In this document: positions 7,623-16,166 of the stretch, in pieces
Layout: every line of letters starts with the position of its first letter
How positions within the stretch are numbered: position 1 is the stretch's first letter
Assembly (NCBI RefSeq): GCF_007971225.1
Contig: NZ_CP042435.1
Location: 186,001 to 250,000, forward strand
Length of the DNA: 64,000 nt
Source of the DNA: Panacibacter ginsenosidivorans
GTDB lineage: Bacteria; Bacteroidota; Bacteroidia; Chitinophagales; Chitinophagaceae
Reading direction: 5' to 3'
Notes under the pieces: model-generated
Told to the model about the DNA's origin: nothing
Databases searched by the model: none
Seen by the model: the letters and a program-made list of their open reading frames with translations, nothing else
Made by a program: the position numbers and the translations under genes

Positions 7623-10187
7623 ATGGAAGAGAATCTATTGCCAGAGCAAACCAGTGATAACGATCGCATTATCCAGGTAAATATTGAAGAGCAGATGAAG
7701 ACTGCTTACATTGATTATTCAATGTCAGTTATAGTTGGCCGCGCATTACCCGATGTAAGAGATGGGTTTAAACCTGTACACAGGAGGGTTTTATTTGGAA
7801 TGAATGAGCTGGGAAACAACAGCAACAAGGCTTATAAAAAATCAGCACGTATAGTAGGTGAGGTAATGGGTAAGTTTCATCCGCATGGTGATGCATCCAT
7901 TTACGACACATTGGTGCGTATGGCGCAGGAGTGGACCATGCGATACACGATGGTGGATGGCCAGGGTAACTTTGGTAACCAGGATGGAGACATGCCTGCT
8001 GCCATGCGTTATACTGAGGTTCGTCTCCACAAGATTGCGGAAGCCATGCTGGAGGATATTGATAAGGATACAGTTGACTTTCAACTAAACTTTGATGATT
8101 CTTTGCAGGAACCAACTGTACTTCCATCAAGAATTCCGCAACTTCTGGTAAATGGTAGCAGTGGTATCGCTGTTGGCATGGCAACGAATATGATGCCGCA
8201 TAATCTCAGTGAATCTATCGATGGTTGTGTTGCCTATATTGATGATAAAAATATTACAGCAGAAGACCTGATTAAATATGTAAAGGCACCTGATTTTCCA
8301 ACAGGTGGCGTAATCTATGGAATGGAAGGTGTAAGACAGGGCTTACTTACAGGGCGTGGAAGGGTAGTTCTTCGTGGTAAATGTCATATTGATACAAAAG
8401 CCAGCGGACGTGAGCAGATCATTATTACAGAAGTGCCATACCAGGTAAACAGGGATACGCTTACAGACCGTATTGGTCAATTAGTAAATGAAAAAATAGT
8501 TGAGGGTATTGCCCATGTAAACAACGAAAGCAATAACAGGGAAGGTACCCGCATTGTTGTTGATCTTAAGCGTGATGCAGTAGCCAACGTAGTTATCAAT
8601 CAAATATATAAATACACTGAATTACAGACCAGTTATGGTATTAATAATGTGGCTCTTGTAAAAGGCAGGCCAAAGATTCTGAATGTAAGAGATCTAATAA
8701 GTGAATTTGTAGAATTCAGAATGGAGGTTGTAACAAGAAGGGCACAGTTCGATCTTAAAAAAGCAAGAGAAAGAGCACATATTTTGCAGGGTTATCTCAT
8801 AGCATTGGATCATTTGGATGAAGTGATCAGATTAATCAGAAGCTCAGCTACACCAGATCTCGCAAAAGATAACCTGATAAATGCTGGTTGGGGTATTGAT
8901 GAAATTCAGGCGAAAGCAATTTTAGAATTACGTCTCCAAAGGTTAACTGGAATGGAGCGTGATAAAATCAAAGAAGAGTTTGATAACCTGATGAAATTGA
9001 TTGCCAGCCTGGAAGAATTATTAGGCAGTGAACAACTTAGATATGAGTTAATTAAAAAAGAGTTATTAGAGATAAAAGAAAAGTTTGGAGATGCCAGGAA
9101 GACTGAGATTCAATACCTGGCAGATGAGATGAGGATTGAAGATCTTATTGAAGAAGAGGATGTTGTGATAACTATTTCTCATTTAGGTTATATCAAAAGA
9201 ACATCGGCTTCCGAATATCGTCAACAACGCAGAGGTGGAAGGGGTGCAGTTGGAAGTAAAACAAGAGAAGAAGATTTTGTAGAACATTTGTTCGTAGGAT
9301 CTACACATGATACAATGATGTTCTTCACGCAACAAGGACGTTGTTATTGGCTTAAAGTTTATGAGGTTCCGGAGGGTGAAAAACAAAGTAAAGGCAGGGC
9401 TATACAAAATCTTATTCAAATACCACCGGACGATAAAGTAAAAGCTATTATTAATGTCAGGAATTTTGAAGACAAAGAATATAACAGTAACCATTTTATT
9501 ATACTTTGTACCAGGAAAGGCGTGATAAAGAAGACTTACCTGGAAGATTTTAGCAGACCAAGAGCAAATGGTGTAAACGCCATTAATATTATTGAAGGAG
9601 ATGAGTTGATTGAAGCTCGTATGACCGATGGCAATTCTGAAATAATGATGGCTGTAAAAAGTGGACGTGCCATTCGTTTTCCCGAAGAAAAAGTAAGACC
9701 AACAGGGAGAGGGGCTATTGGTGTAACGGGTATAGAAGTTGATGATGAAACAGATGAAGTGATTGGCATGATATGTGTCAATAAAGGCGAAACAGAAAAA
9801 ACAGTACTTGTAGTAAGCGAAAAGGGGTTTGGTAAAAGAACTTCCGTAGACGAATATAGAATTACTAACCGCGGGGGAAAGGGTGTGAAAACTATCAACG
9901 TTACTGAAAAAACTGGTAAGCTTGTAGGTATTTTAGATGTTAGCGAAAAAGAGGATTTAATTATTACATGTAAATCTGGCATAACTTTAAGAACTGGTAT
10001 ATCAAGCATAAAAGAAGCAGGTAGAGCTACCCAAGGAGTTATTCTCATAAGGCTTGATAATGGAGATGAAATAGCTGCAGTTTCAAAAATTGAAGAGCAG
10101 GAAATAAACGGTAAACATGAAGAGACCGGGAATAGCGAAAGCAATGAATCAAATGATAATCAATCTGAAACAACAAATACTCAATAA
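7623..10187 (+). CDS. gyrA: DNA gyrase subunit A
   Basis: 854 residues from ATG 7623 (MEENLLPEQTSD). Upstream in-frame ATGs would overlap the promoter box and lack homology. The breakage-reunion domain has DYSMSVIVGRALPDVRDGFKP and the active-site Tyr130 in AAMRYTEVRL. The C-terminal pinwheel contains QRRGGRG, the GyrA box that distinguishes gyrase from topoisomerase IV ParC. The quinolone-determining region reads HPHGDASIYD, with Ala91 at the position of E. coli Ser83 and Asp95 at that of Asp87. GyrA pairs with GyrB to introduce negative supercoils; gyrB is not in the window. The TPR-like gene starts 13 bases after the stop, so the two are probably cotranscribed. Confidence 0.97.
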   Translation: MEENLLPEQTSDNDRIIQVNIEEQMKTAYIDYSMSVIVGRALPDVRDGFKPVHRRVLFGMNELGNNSNKAYKKSARIVGEVMGKFHPHGDASIYDTLVRMAQEWTMRYTMVDGQGNFGNQDGDMPAAMRYTEVRLHKIAEAMLEDIDKDTVDFQLNFDDSLQEPTVLPSRIPQLLVNGSSGIAVGMATNMMPHNLSESIDGCVAYIDDKNITAEDLIKYVKAPDFPTGGVIYGMEGVRQGLLTGRGRVVLRGKCHIDTKASGREQIIITEVPYQVNRDTLTDRIGQLVNEKIVEGIAHVNNESNNREGTRIVVDLKRDAVANVVINQIYKYTELQTSYGINNVALVKGRPKILNVRDLISEFVEFRMEVVTRRAQFDLKKARERAHILQGYLIALDHLDEVIRLIRSSATPDLAKDNLINAGWGIDEIQAKAILELRLQRLTGMERDKIKEEFDNLMKLIASLEELLGSEQLRYELIKKELLEIKEKFGDARKTEIQYLADEMRIEDLIEEEDVVITISHLGYIKRTSASEYRQQRRGGRGAVGSKTREEDFVEHLFVGSTHDTMMFFTQQGRCYWLKVYEVPEGEKQSKGRAIQNLIQIPPDDKVKAIINVRNFEDKEYNSNHFIILCTRKGVIKKTYLEDFSRPRANGVNAINIIEGDELIEARMTDGNSEIMMAVKSGRAIRFPEEKVRPTGRGAIGVTGIEVDDETDEVIGMICVNKGETEKTVLVVSEKGFGKRTSVDEYRITNRGGKGVKTINVTEKTGKLVGILDVSEKEDLIITCKSGITLRTGISSIKEAGRATQGVILIRLDNGDEIAAVSKIEEQEINGKHEETGNSESNESNDNQSETTNTQ

Positions 10188-10200
10188 TAAAATACACATT

Positions 10201-11499
10201 ATGAAAAAAGTGTTTTTATCTCTAGTGCTTGCTTTTTTTTCACTGTGGGTCGCGGCGCAATATAATGCTGTTACTTTGTATTATAGTACAGGAAAAATAG
10301 AAGATGCAAAAAAGGAAGTTGACAAACTTATGGCGGACCCAAAAACAAAGGATAAGGCTGAGACATACATATGGAAAATAAACGTTTATAGTGAATTATA
10401 TGCTGATAGCAGTTTAACTACTAAATATCCAAGTGCCCGAGTAGATGCTTTTGAAGCTCTAAATACATATGTTACTAAAGAGCCCGATCTTAAATTGTTA
10501 AAGGAGCAAGGTGGTAGAGCCATGAATATTTTATATGGTAATTCCTTCAACAGTGGAAGATCTGCATTTACTGCTAAAGATTGGAATAAAGCATATGATA
10601 ATTTTGCTTTCTGCCAGCAGGTGAGTGAGTTTATAGGTGCACACGGCCTGAATACCAATGGAAAATATACAATTGACACTACAGTTGTTTTATATACCGC
10701 ATATTCTGCTCAAAATGCAGGCAAGTCTGCTGAAGCGGCCACTCGTTATAAGGCTCTTGCTGATTGGAAGATTAATGACAAAGAATATGAAGATATTTAT
10801 AAATTCATTCTTGATTACGACACAAAGCAAAAGGATAATGCAAGCTTCCAAAAATACCTGGCGATTGCAAAAGAAGTATTTCCGGGAGATGCATCTCTGT
10901 GGAACCAGTTTGAGATGAATTATATGACCAATAATACAGGGCTTGACGAAATTATAAGCAAGTACAAAACAGAGGACGCCACTGGAAAACTTACCGAAGA
11001 TGGATATATAACTTACGCAGAATCGTTTGCAATGCCGGATAAAGCACAGGCCGATAAATTAGATAGCGCACAACAGGTTCAATTAAAACTTACAGCAGCT
11101 GATGCTTTTGCAAAAGCATACAATCTTAATAATAAAGCCGGTCTTTATGCTTTTAATACAGGTGTATTGTACTATAATATTTTTTCCGCGCTTGACGACA
11201 GGTTTTATGCATATACCGGAGAGTCTCCTGCATTTAAGGCCAAACGTGCTGAAATAGTGAAAGAGCAACAAGATTATGCAGCAAAATCTATTGAATGGCT
11301 GGAGAAAGGATATACTGCACTTAAAGCAAAGGATCCAAGAGAGAAAAGTGAAAATAATAGCTTAAACAGATGTGTAACTTTTTTAGCTAACTTATACATG
11401 TGGAAGAGAGATAAAAGCAGGGGAGTGAATCCTAAAGATTACGATGCTTTTGATACTAAATATCAATTCTATGATGGAGAAGTTGATAAGTATAAATAG
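10201..11499 (+). CDS. Secreted TPR-like repeat protein downstream of gyrA
   Basis: 432 residues from ATG 10201. A signal peptide (KKVFLSLVLAFFSLWVAAQ) would be cleaved after AQ, placing the protein in the periplasm or on the surface. The rest is almost entirely alpha-helical, with Tyr/Ala-rich helix pairs such as NAVTLYYSTGKIEDAKKEV, WNKAYDNFAFCQQ and AAEAATRYKALADW, consistent with degenerate tetratricopeptide repeats. No catalytic motif is seen. An upstream in-frame ATG at 10117 overlaps gyrA and lacks a signal peptide. Bacteroidetes commonly have secreted TPR proteins of this kind without assigned roles; the link to gyrA is probably only positional. Confidence 0.8.
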   Translation: MKKVFLSLVLAFFSLWVAAQYNAVTLYYSTGKIEDAKKEVDKLMADPKTKDKAETYIWKINVYSELYADSSLTTKYPSARVDAFEALNTYVTKEPDLKLLKEQGGRAMNILYGNSFNSGRSAFTAKDWNKAYDNFAFCQQVSEFIGAHGLNTNGKYTIDTTVVLYTAYSAQNAGKSAEAATRYKALADWKINDKEYEDIYKFILDYDTKQKDNASFQKYLAIAKEVFPGDASLWNQFEMNYMTNNTGLDEIISKYKTEDATGKLTEDGYITYAESFAMPDKAQADKLDSAQQVQLKLTAADAFAKAYNLNNKAGLYAFNTGVLYYNIFSALDDRFYAYTGESPAFKAKRAEIVKEQQDYAAKSIEWLEKGYTALKAKDPREKSENNSLNRCVTFLANLYMWKRDKSRGVNPKDYDAFDTKYQFYDGEVDKYK

Positions 11500-11536
11500 G
11501 TAAAAAGAAAATATTTACTTCATTTTTACTTCAATT

Positions 11537-11576
11537 AAAAAGGTTTTCGGAAATAGATTTTCGGAAACCTTTTTTA
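11537..11576 (+). terminator. Terminator of the gyrA operon
   Basis: Arms AAAAAGGTTTTCGG and TTTCGGAAACCTTTTTT form a hairpin with a T-run, 38 bases after the stop. Its loop-proximal sequence (TTCGGAAATAGATTTT) resembles the stem of the nested palindrome 210 bases further on. Confidence 0.8.
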
Positions 11577-11679
11577 TTGCAGCAATAATCTAATGCAGTT
11601 AACAAATTGCTCTGGAAATCCGTTAAATAAGCGAGCGTTGTAGAAATAAAAAGCATCTGCTTATTTATTGTATCATAGC

Positions 11680-11962
11680 CTTTTTTCTTTAATATTCCCG
11701 TGCCTGCTTAACATAAAAGTACCTTATACGAGTTTCAAAAATTCCTTATTCTTAACAGGCTTTCGGGGAATAGATTTTTTAAGCAGCGTCAATTTTATTG
11801 CTTAAAAAATCTATTCCCCGAAAGCCGCCACTAAGAGACATTTTTGAAATTTGTATAAGGCTATATTATGTTTCAGCGTGGTAGGTTCTGTGTATTCAAT
11901 TTTTTAAGTTTTGCGATAGCCTTAAAAATTGAATAGGATGGCAGGAGTATTAAAGAAAAAAG
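11680..11962. repeat. Nested palindromic element between gyrA operon and recF
   Basis: Three concentric inverted repeats. The inner arms, 11758-11785 and 11799-11826, are a perfect 28-bp match around a 13-base loop. The middle arms, 11722-11741 and 11841-11860, match 18 of 20. The outer arms, 11680-11704 and 11940-11962, share CTTTTTTCTTTAATA. A further small hairpin (ATTCAATTTTTTAAG / CTTAAAAATTGAAT) lies at 11894-11934. A direct copy of the left outer arm is at 12506-12541. The stretch 11577-11937 holds no convincing gene. Function unknown: a structured RNA, a decayed mobile element or a fold-back miniature element are all possible. Confidence 0.8.
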
Positions 11963-12093
11963 AAAAGGGTATCGGAGGCAAAGCCGACGCTGGTACTCAA
12001 ATTTCTCGCACGATTGTAAGTAAGAAGAATAAAAAAGATTGGAATTTAATGATGAAACTTATCAAAAATGATTATCATAGAAAACAAGTCTGA
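11938..12093 (+). CDS. Possible small basic protein (51 aa)
   Basis: ATG 11938 opens 51 codons encoding a Lys-rich peptide (MAGVLKKKEKGIGGKADAG, then SRTIVSKKNKKDWNLMMKL). Its first codons are the right outer arm of the nested palindrome, which makes the start suspect. It overlaps the next small frame by 26 bases. No family is recognised; it is reported because the frame is open and codon use looks ordinary. Confidence 0.35.
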   Translation: MAGVLKKKEKGIGGKADAGTQISRTIVSKKNKKDWNLMMKLIKNDYHRKQV

Positions 12094-12247
12094 GTTAGAT
12101 ATTCTATATAATAATTGTATTGATGCATTTGCCAAATTAGAAAAGGCAGTAAATGAATTGCAAGCTTGGGAACCGAAAATTACTTTTCGGATTCTAACAA
12201 ACTCAAAAGAAGATTCTTGTGAGAATCACAGCAACTCTCCAGAATAA
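12068..12247 (+). CDS. Possible small acidic protein (59 aa)
   Basis: ATG 12068 opens 59 codons: MIIIENKSELDILYNNCIDA, FAKLEKAVNELQAWEPK and a polar tail. The first 40 residues could form two amphipathic helices. The start overlaps the end of the 51-codon frame, and the 3' end overlaps the opposite-strand gene at 12180. A basic/acidic overlapping pair recalls small toxin-antitoxin genes, but no motif supports that. Confidence 0.35.
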   Translation: MIIIENKSELDILYNNCIDAFAKLEKAVNELQAWEPKITFRILTNSKEDSCENHSNSPE

Positions 12248-12461
12248 TATAATCCGCTTTCCCGTCTAAAAGTAATACACCAATTAAAGCCTCTTTCGTA
12301 TTGTGAATAGGGCAATCTATTTCTATATTCTTGTTATTTAAACGGTTTACTATTTTACCTAATACAATTGCATCAAGATTATTTCTAAATGAAAGTATTG
12401 TTCCTGTATTTTCATTTTTCATCATTGATTGAAACTTTATCATACGCTTAAATCTTTCCAC
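12180..12461 (-). CDS. Hypothetical protein (93 aa)
   Basis: 93 residues, alternating helices and strands (GTILSFRNNLDAIVLGKIVNRLNN, EALIGVLLLDGKADYIILESCC). No family recognised. In-frame ATGs at codons 7, 13 and 14 make the start uncertain. Its 3' end overlaps the plus-strand 59-codon frame. The composition is compatible with a real cytosolic protein, but the region is repeat-rich and the gene could be a remnant. Confidence 0.4.
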   Translation of the reverse strand: MERFKRMIKFQSMMKNENTGTILSFRNNLDAIVLGKIVNRLNNKNIEIDCPIHNTKEALIGVLLLDGKADYIILESCCDSHKNLLLSLLESEK

Positions 12462-12505
12462 TAATCTACGCTAAGTTCTCCGCAGGCTGTTAATAGAAGC
12501 GTGGG

Positions 12506-12541
12506 CTTTTTTCTGTAATACTCCAGTGCCTGCTTAACATA
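12506..12541 (+). repeat. Direct copy of the nested palindrome's left arm
   Basis: 36 bases matching 33 of 36 positions of 11680-11715 (CTTTTTTCTGTAATACTCC, then AGTGCCTGCTTAACATA). With the inverted copy at 11940-11962 there are three copies, so 11680-12541 is framed by direct repeats. Confidence 0.75.
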
Positions 12542-12596
12542 ATATAAATTATAGGAAAAATAGCTTATTTTGAATACCGCTGAATGGTATTGTGGC

Positions 12597-12622
12597 AGCA
12601 TCGCCGCGTCGCAATTCATTAG
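12597..12622 (+). repeat. Degenerate half-site of the repeat family, forward
   Basis: GCATCGCCGCGTCGCAATTC resembles the GCATCGCC-flanked copies with a decayed distal half. It lies 80 bases before recF; the reverse partner is at 13810, just after recF. Confidence 0.5.
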
Positions 12623-12701
12623 TCTGCAAATCTTTGAGGAACATAATCTGCATACATAAAAATTATGAGCAGGAAATAAATACAATTTACTTTGCAACTT
12701 T

Positions 12702-13784
12702 ATGATTCATTTAAATAGCATATCTCTCACACAGTTCAGAAATTATTTATTTCATCAATTCAAATTCTCTGAAAGGATAATTGCTATTTGTGGAAAAAAT
12801 GGAACCGGTAAAACAAACATGCTTGATGCAATATATTATCTCTGCTTTACTAAAAGTTATTTTTCAAAGCCAGATGCACAAAGCGCTTACCAGAGTCTCC
12901 GTGGTTTTCGCTTGGAAGGAAATTTTTTAAAAGACAATGTAGAGAATGACATTGTTTGTATACTTAGAGAAACTAATAAAAAAGAATTTTATTTAAATGG
13001 CGAAGTATGCAAAAAATTCTCTTCATATATCGGAAAATTTCCTTGTGTATTTATTGCACCCGACGACGTGCAGCTTATTACGGAAGGCAGCGAAATCCGT
13101 CGCAATTTTGTGGATATGATTATTTCACAGATAGAGCCTGGATATCTGCAACATCTAATTGATTATAAAAAGTTGCTTGAAGAACGCAACAGCCTGCTAA
13201 AATCCGCAGCTGAAAAAAATTACCTGGATGAGACTTTACTGGACATTTTAGATGAGCAACTTGTAAAAACTGGCCACAAAATATTTGAAACCAGAAATGT
13301 ATTTCTGCAATCTTTTCTTCCGCTTGTACTCCAGGTATATAAAGATATAGCTGGGGAAAATGATGTAATTCATGTAAATTATTATAGCCAATTACTCCGG
13401 GTTTCTTTTGAAGAATTGTTACAACAAAACCGTCAACGAGATATATACCTGCAACGCACCGGCTATGGTATACATAAAGACGATCTGGAAATAACCATGC
13501 TGGAGCTACCATTTAAAAACCTTGCTTCTCAGGGGCAGCGTAAAAGTCTTTTGTTTGCGCTTAAACTGGCTGAATTTACCATATTAAAAGAAAAAAAAGG
13601 GTTTGCTCCTCTTCTTTTACTTGATGATATTTTTGAAAAGCTTGATGATCAGCGCATGAACAACCTGTTACATAAAGTTTGTATTGAAGAAAAAGGTCAG
13701 GTATTTATAACTGATACACATAAAAAAAGACTTGAAGAAGCTTTAACTAAATTATTGGTAACCTTTCAATTATTGGAATTGTGA
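12702..13784 (+). CDS. recF: DNA replication and repair protein RecF
   Basis: 360 residues, the usual length. Walker A GKNGTGKT (31-38) follows the family N-terminus LNSISLTQFRNY. GIHKDDLEI, the ABC signature region ASQGQRKSLLFALKLAEF and Walker B LLLLDDIFEKLD are all intact. RecF is an SMC-like ATPase that helps load RecA at gaps through RecOR. A TACTTTG box lies about 8 bases before the ATG. It is a single gene here, away from dnaA/dnaN, and is bracketed by repeat half-sites (12604 and 13810). Confidence 0.97.
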   Translation: MIHLNSISLTQFRNYLFHQFKFSERIIAICGKNGTGKTNMLDAIYYLCFTKSYFSKPDAQSAYQSLRGFRLEGNFLKDNVENDIVCILRETNKKEFYLNGEVCKKFSSYIGKFPCVFIAPDDVQLITEGSEIRRNFVDMIISQIEPGYLQHLIDYKKLLEERNSLLKSAAEKNYLDETLLDILDEQLVKTGHKIFETRNVFLQSFLPLVLQVYKDIAGENDVIHVNYYSQLLRVSFEELLQQNRQRDIYLQRTGYGIHKDDLEITMLELPFKNLASQGQRKSLLFALKLAEFTILKEKKGFAPLLLLDDIFEKLDDQRMNNLLHKVCIEEKGQVFITDTHKKRLEEALTKLLVTFQLLEL

Positions 13785-13809
13785 TTTAATGCTCAATAAT
13801 GTGATAAAA

Positions 13810-13866
13810 TTTCAAGAGTGCGACGCAACAAAGTAAAATAGTGTTCTAAAGTCGGGCTCAAAAAGC
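13810..13866 (-). repeat. Repeat element end: half-site plus outer motif, reverse
   Basis: Core TTTCAAGAGTGCGACGCAA at 13810-13828, then outer motif GTCGGGCTCAAAAAGC at 13851-13866. It lies between the convergent recF and substrate-binding protein genes. Confidence 0.75.
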
Positions 13867-13878
13867 TTTCATTTCTTT

Positions 13879-15486
13879 TTATCGTATTTGCGTCTTTCTT
13901 AATTCCAATAAATTCAAAGCATTGGAATTAAAGCCTTCTATATTATTTTGTACAAGATGAATTACCTCGTCATACCAAAGTGGAACAACTGGGGCATCAT
14001 CAATAACTATCTGGTCCATTTGCCTGTATAAAGCATAACGCAGCGAATCATCCGTTTCCTGTAATGCCTGTTCGTACAATTTATCAAAGGCAGGGTTTTT
14101 ATATCGTGTATAGTTTGGTGGTGCTGGATTTTTACTATAAAAAATAGTCATATAATTTTCAGTGTCAGGGTAATCCGCAATCCAGCTTGCACGAAAAAAT
14201 AAGGCCTGCTGTTTAGCCGTTTGTTGCAATAAAAGACTTTTTTGTATTACTTCTACCTTAACGTTAAGTCCCACTTCTTCTACTTGGCGCGCCACAAAAC
14301 TGGCAATATCAGCATAGATTGGGATTGTTAACAATTGAATTGCCGGCATATTTTTGCTATCAACACCCGAAGCGGTTAAAAGAGCTTTTGCCTTTTGAGG
14401 ATTATAATTATAACCTGTAACCATTTCTGCATTTAATGAAGGTAAGCCCAATGGCACTATTCCGGCTTCCGCGGCTGTTCCAATTGAGTTACGCATATAC
14501 ATTATTAACTGCTCACGATTTATGGCATAATTAATAGCCTGTCTAACTGCTTTTATTTTTAAAGGAGATGTTTTAACCAGGTTATTTTGAGTATCTGCAA
14601 GTATTCCAAAATATTCAGTATTCAGGTATGCATGTTTATCAAGTTTTATTTTATCAATCCATTCGGGTCGCAGGTCTCCTTTTTTTGTAAGTATTTCATC
14701 CTTAAATGAAGGATCGATATCATTTACAAAACTCAAACGCCCCTGCCTGAATTCGAGAAACTCTGTCGCTTTATTATCGTAAAAACTGATCTTAACTGCG
14801 TCGAGGTATGGCAAAGTTTTTCCGTTAGCATCTTTCTCCCAGTAGTGTTCATTTTTTTCGAGAACCATCACCTGGCCTTCATCCCAATACTTTAATTGGA
14901 AAGGGCCAGTGCCACAAGGATGGCTGCGAAAATCTTTTCCATACTTTTCAATTGCTTCGTGAGCAATTATACTACAGTACTGCATGCTAAGAATACCCAG
15001 AACAGGTTGAAATGGCCGCAATAATTTTATTTGAAAAGTTGAGTCGTTCAAAGCAGTAAAACCTTTTACACTATCTATCTTTCCATTAAATATCCATGCG
15101 CCACTACTTGCGGTACTATTATTCCTGATTCGTTGCAAACTATAGACAACGTCCTGTGCAGTAAATTTTCTTCCTCTATTGGCAGTAAATATTTCGTTGT
15201 TTTGAAAATACACATCGGTGCGCAAATGAAAGGTGTATAAAAGCCGGTCATTACTTATCTCCCAGCTTTTTGCCAGCGATGGAACAATATGCAGGTTACT
15301 GTCTATTTCTACCAGCGTATTATACAGTTGATGCACCACCCACATTATGCTTTGATTACGTGCAAAAGCAGGATCAAGTGTAGCAACACCAGTTGTTTCG
15401 TTATAATAAAAAACCTGTTTATCAGTTTGCTTTTGGTTATTGCATGAAACTTGTAACGCTAATAAAACAGCAAAGAATATTTTCAT
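13879..15486 (-). CDS. ABC transporter peptide-binding lipoprotein (SBP family 5)
   Basis: 535 residues from ATG 15486. The signal peptide KIFFAVLLALQVSC ends in a lipobox (Cys15), so it is lipid-anchored. An in-frame ATG at 15558 would translate a repeat half-site and is rejected. The family-5 solute-binding pattern is clear: ATLDPAFARNQSIMWVVHQLYNTL, LAKSWEISNDRLLYTFHLR, KFTAQDVVYSL, IAHEAIEKYG, GTGPFQL, AVRQAINYAINR and ADYPDTENYM. It would bind oligopeptides or similar ligands for an ABC importer; the permease and ATPase genes are not adjacent. Confidence 0.93.
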   Translation of the reverse strand: MKIFFAVLLALQVSCNNQKQTDKQVFYYNETTGVATLDPAFARNQSIMWVVHQLYNTLVEIDSNLHIVPSLAKSWEISNDRLLYTFHLRTDVYFQNNEIFTANRGRKFTAQDVVYSLQRIRNNSTASSGAWIFNGKIDSVKGFTALNDSTFQIKLLRPFQPVLGILSMQYCSIIAHEAIEKYGKDFRSHPCGTGPFQLKYWDEGQVMVLEKNEHYWEKDANGKTLPYLDAVKISFYDNKATEFLEFRQGRLSFVNDIDPSFKDEILTKKGDLRPEWIDKIKLDKHAYLNTEYFGILADTQNNLVKTSPLKIKAVRQAINYAINREQLIMYMRNSIGTAAEAGIVPLGLPSLNAEMVTGYNYNPQKAKALLTASGVDSKNMPAIQLLTIPIYADIASFVARQVEEVGLNVKVEVIQKSLLLQQTAKQQALFFRASWIADYPDTENYMTIFYSKNPAPPNYTRYKNPAFDKLYEQALQETDDSLRYALYRQMDQIVIDDAPVVPLWYDEVIHLVQNNIEGFNSNALNLLELRKTQIR

Positions 15487-15510
15487 GTACCACGCAGTAT
15501 TGCATATGGC

Positions 15511-15537
15511 ATCGCCTGTTGCGTCGCACTCTTGTAC
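15511..15537 (+). repeat. Half-site of the repeat family, forward
   Basis: Flank GCATCGCCTG then TTGCGTCGCACTCTTGTAC at 15519-15537. It overlaps the 5' region of the binding-protein gene and pairs with 16096. Confidence 0.8.
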
Positions 15538-15583
15538 AGTATGTGAATGATTCGGCAATTATTTTTCTTTATTAAGCAAACAA

Positions 15584-16000
15584 TTATTTTGATTCTGCAA
15601 CAATTGCACTCATCACAGACAGATTGATGCTGTCTGTACCTTTTGGCAGCCGGTATCTTGTTTTAAATTCTTTTTCACTGTTTGGTTTTATCACGTCATT
15701 TATTACATCTTCATGTTCTTCTACCATTTTGCCATTTTTGTAACACAACATTTTTATACGTACATCTTTGTATGCAACCACGGTTGCTTTATTATATAAA
15801 ATACCACGGATAACTGTCTGACCGATGATATTTTTTTTATTATCACCAGTGACATTAATAAAATGAAGTGGGTTCTTTTTCTCTTTTTGTTCGAGGCTTT
15901 CTTTTTGTTCAGTATAAGTTTGCTCTTCAGATTTTTTTGCATCGCTGCCGCACGATAAAAGCGTAACAGTAATAAAAAAAAGGCAAAAAATATATTTCAT
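15584..16000 (-). CDS. Small lipoprotein of unknown function
   Basis: 138 residues. The signal peptide KYIFCLFFITVTLLSC gives a lipobox with Cys17, followed by GSDAKK. An acidic/Lys-rich linker leads to a domain of short strands (FINVTGDNKKNIIGQTVIRGILYNKATVVAYKDVRIKMLCY, FKTRYRLPKGTDSINLSV). This resembles the FxLYD-like or immunoglobulin-like folds that describe post-translational envelope proteins, but no confident family is seen. The gene is bracketed by inverted half-sites at 15519 and 16096. Confidence 0.75.
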   Translation of the reverse strand: MKYIFCLFFITVTLLSCGSDAKKSEEQTYTEQKESLEQKEKKNPLHFINVTGDNKKNIIGQTVIRGILYNKATVVAYKDVRIKMLCYKNGKMVEEHEDVINDVIKPNSEKEFKTRYRLPKGTDSINLSVMSAIVAESK

Positions 16001-16095
16001 ATTATCCGGTTATTCTTTTGCTTAACGTAAACCAAAAAAAAATATTTCAGCATATTATTTTTATCCTTCGCATCCTTGCTGAATAATGTTATGCC

Positions 16096-16157
16096 GTACA
16101 AGAGTGCGACGCAAGAAAAGATTCATTTTTAAGTTACAGATTGGTTCATAAAATGCT
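16096..16157 (-). repeat. Half-site of the repeat family, reverse
   Basis: GTACAAGAGTGCGACGCAA at 16096-16114, then a decayed outer motif TTGGTTCATAAAAT. It lies between the lipoprotein start and the anmK stop. Confidence 0.75.
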
Positions 16158-16166
16158 TGTATGTTC

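Noticed and set aside
12461-12697. 78-codon open frame on the minus strand before recF
   Set aside because: It runs through a repeat half-site and a copy of the palindrome arm, and shows no protein-like pattern.
11500-12700. Replication origin between gyrA and recF
   Set aside because: No cluster of DnaA boxes (TTATCCACA-like) or AT-rich 13-mers is visible, and dnaA, dnaN and gyrB are absent.
13879-15558. Longer start for the binding protein at 15558
   Set aside because: The extra 24 residues translate a repeat half-site and would hide the lipoprotein signal peptide that begins at 15486.
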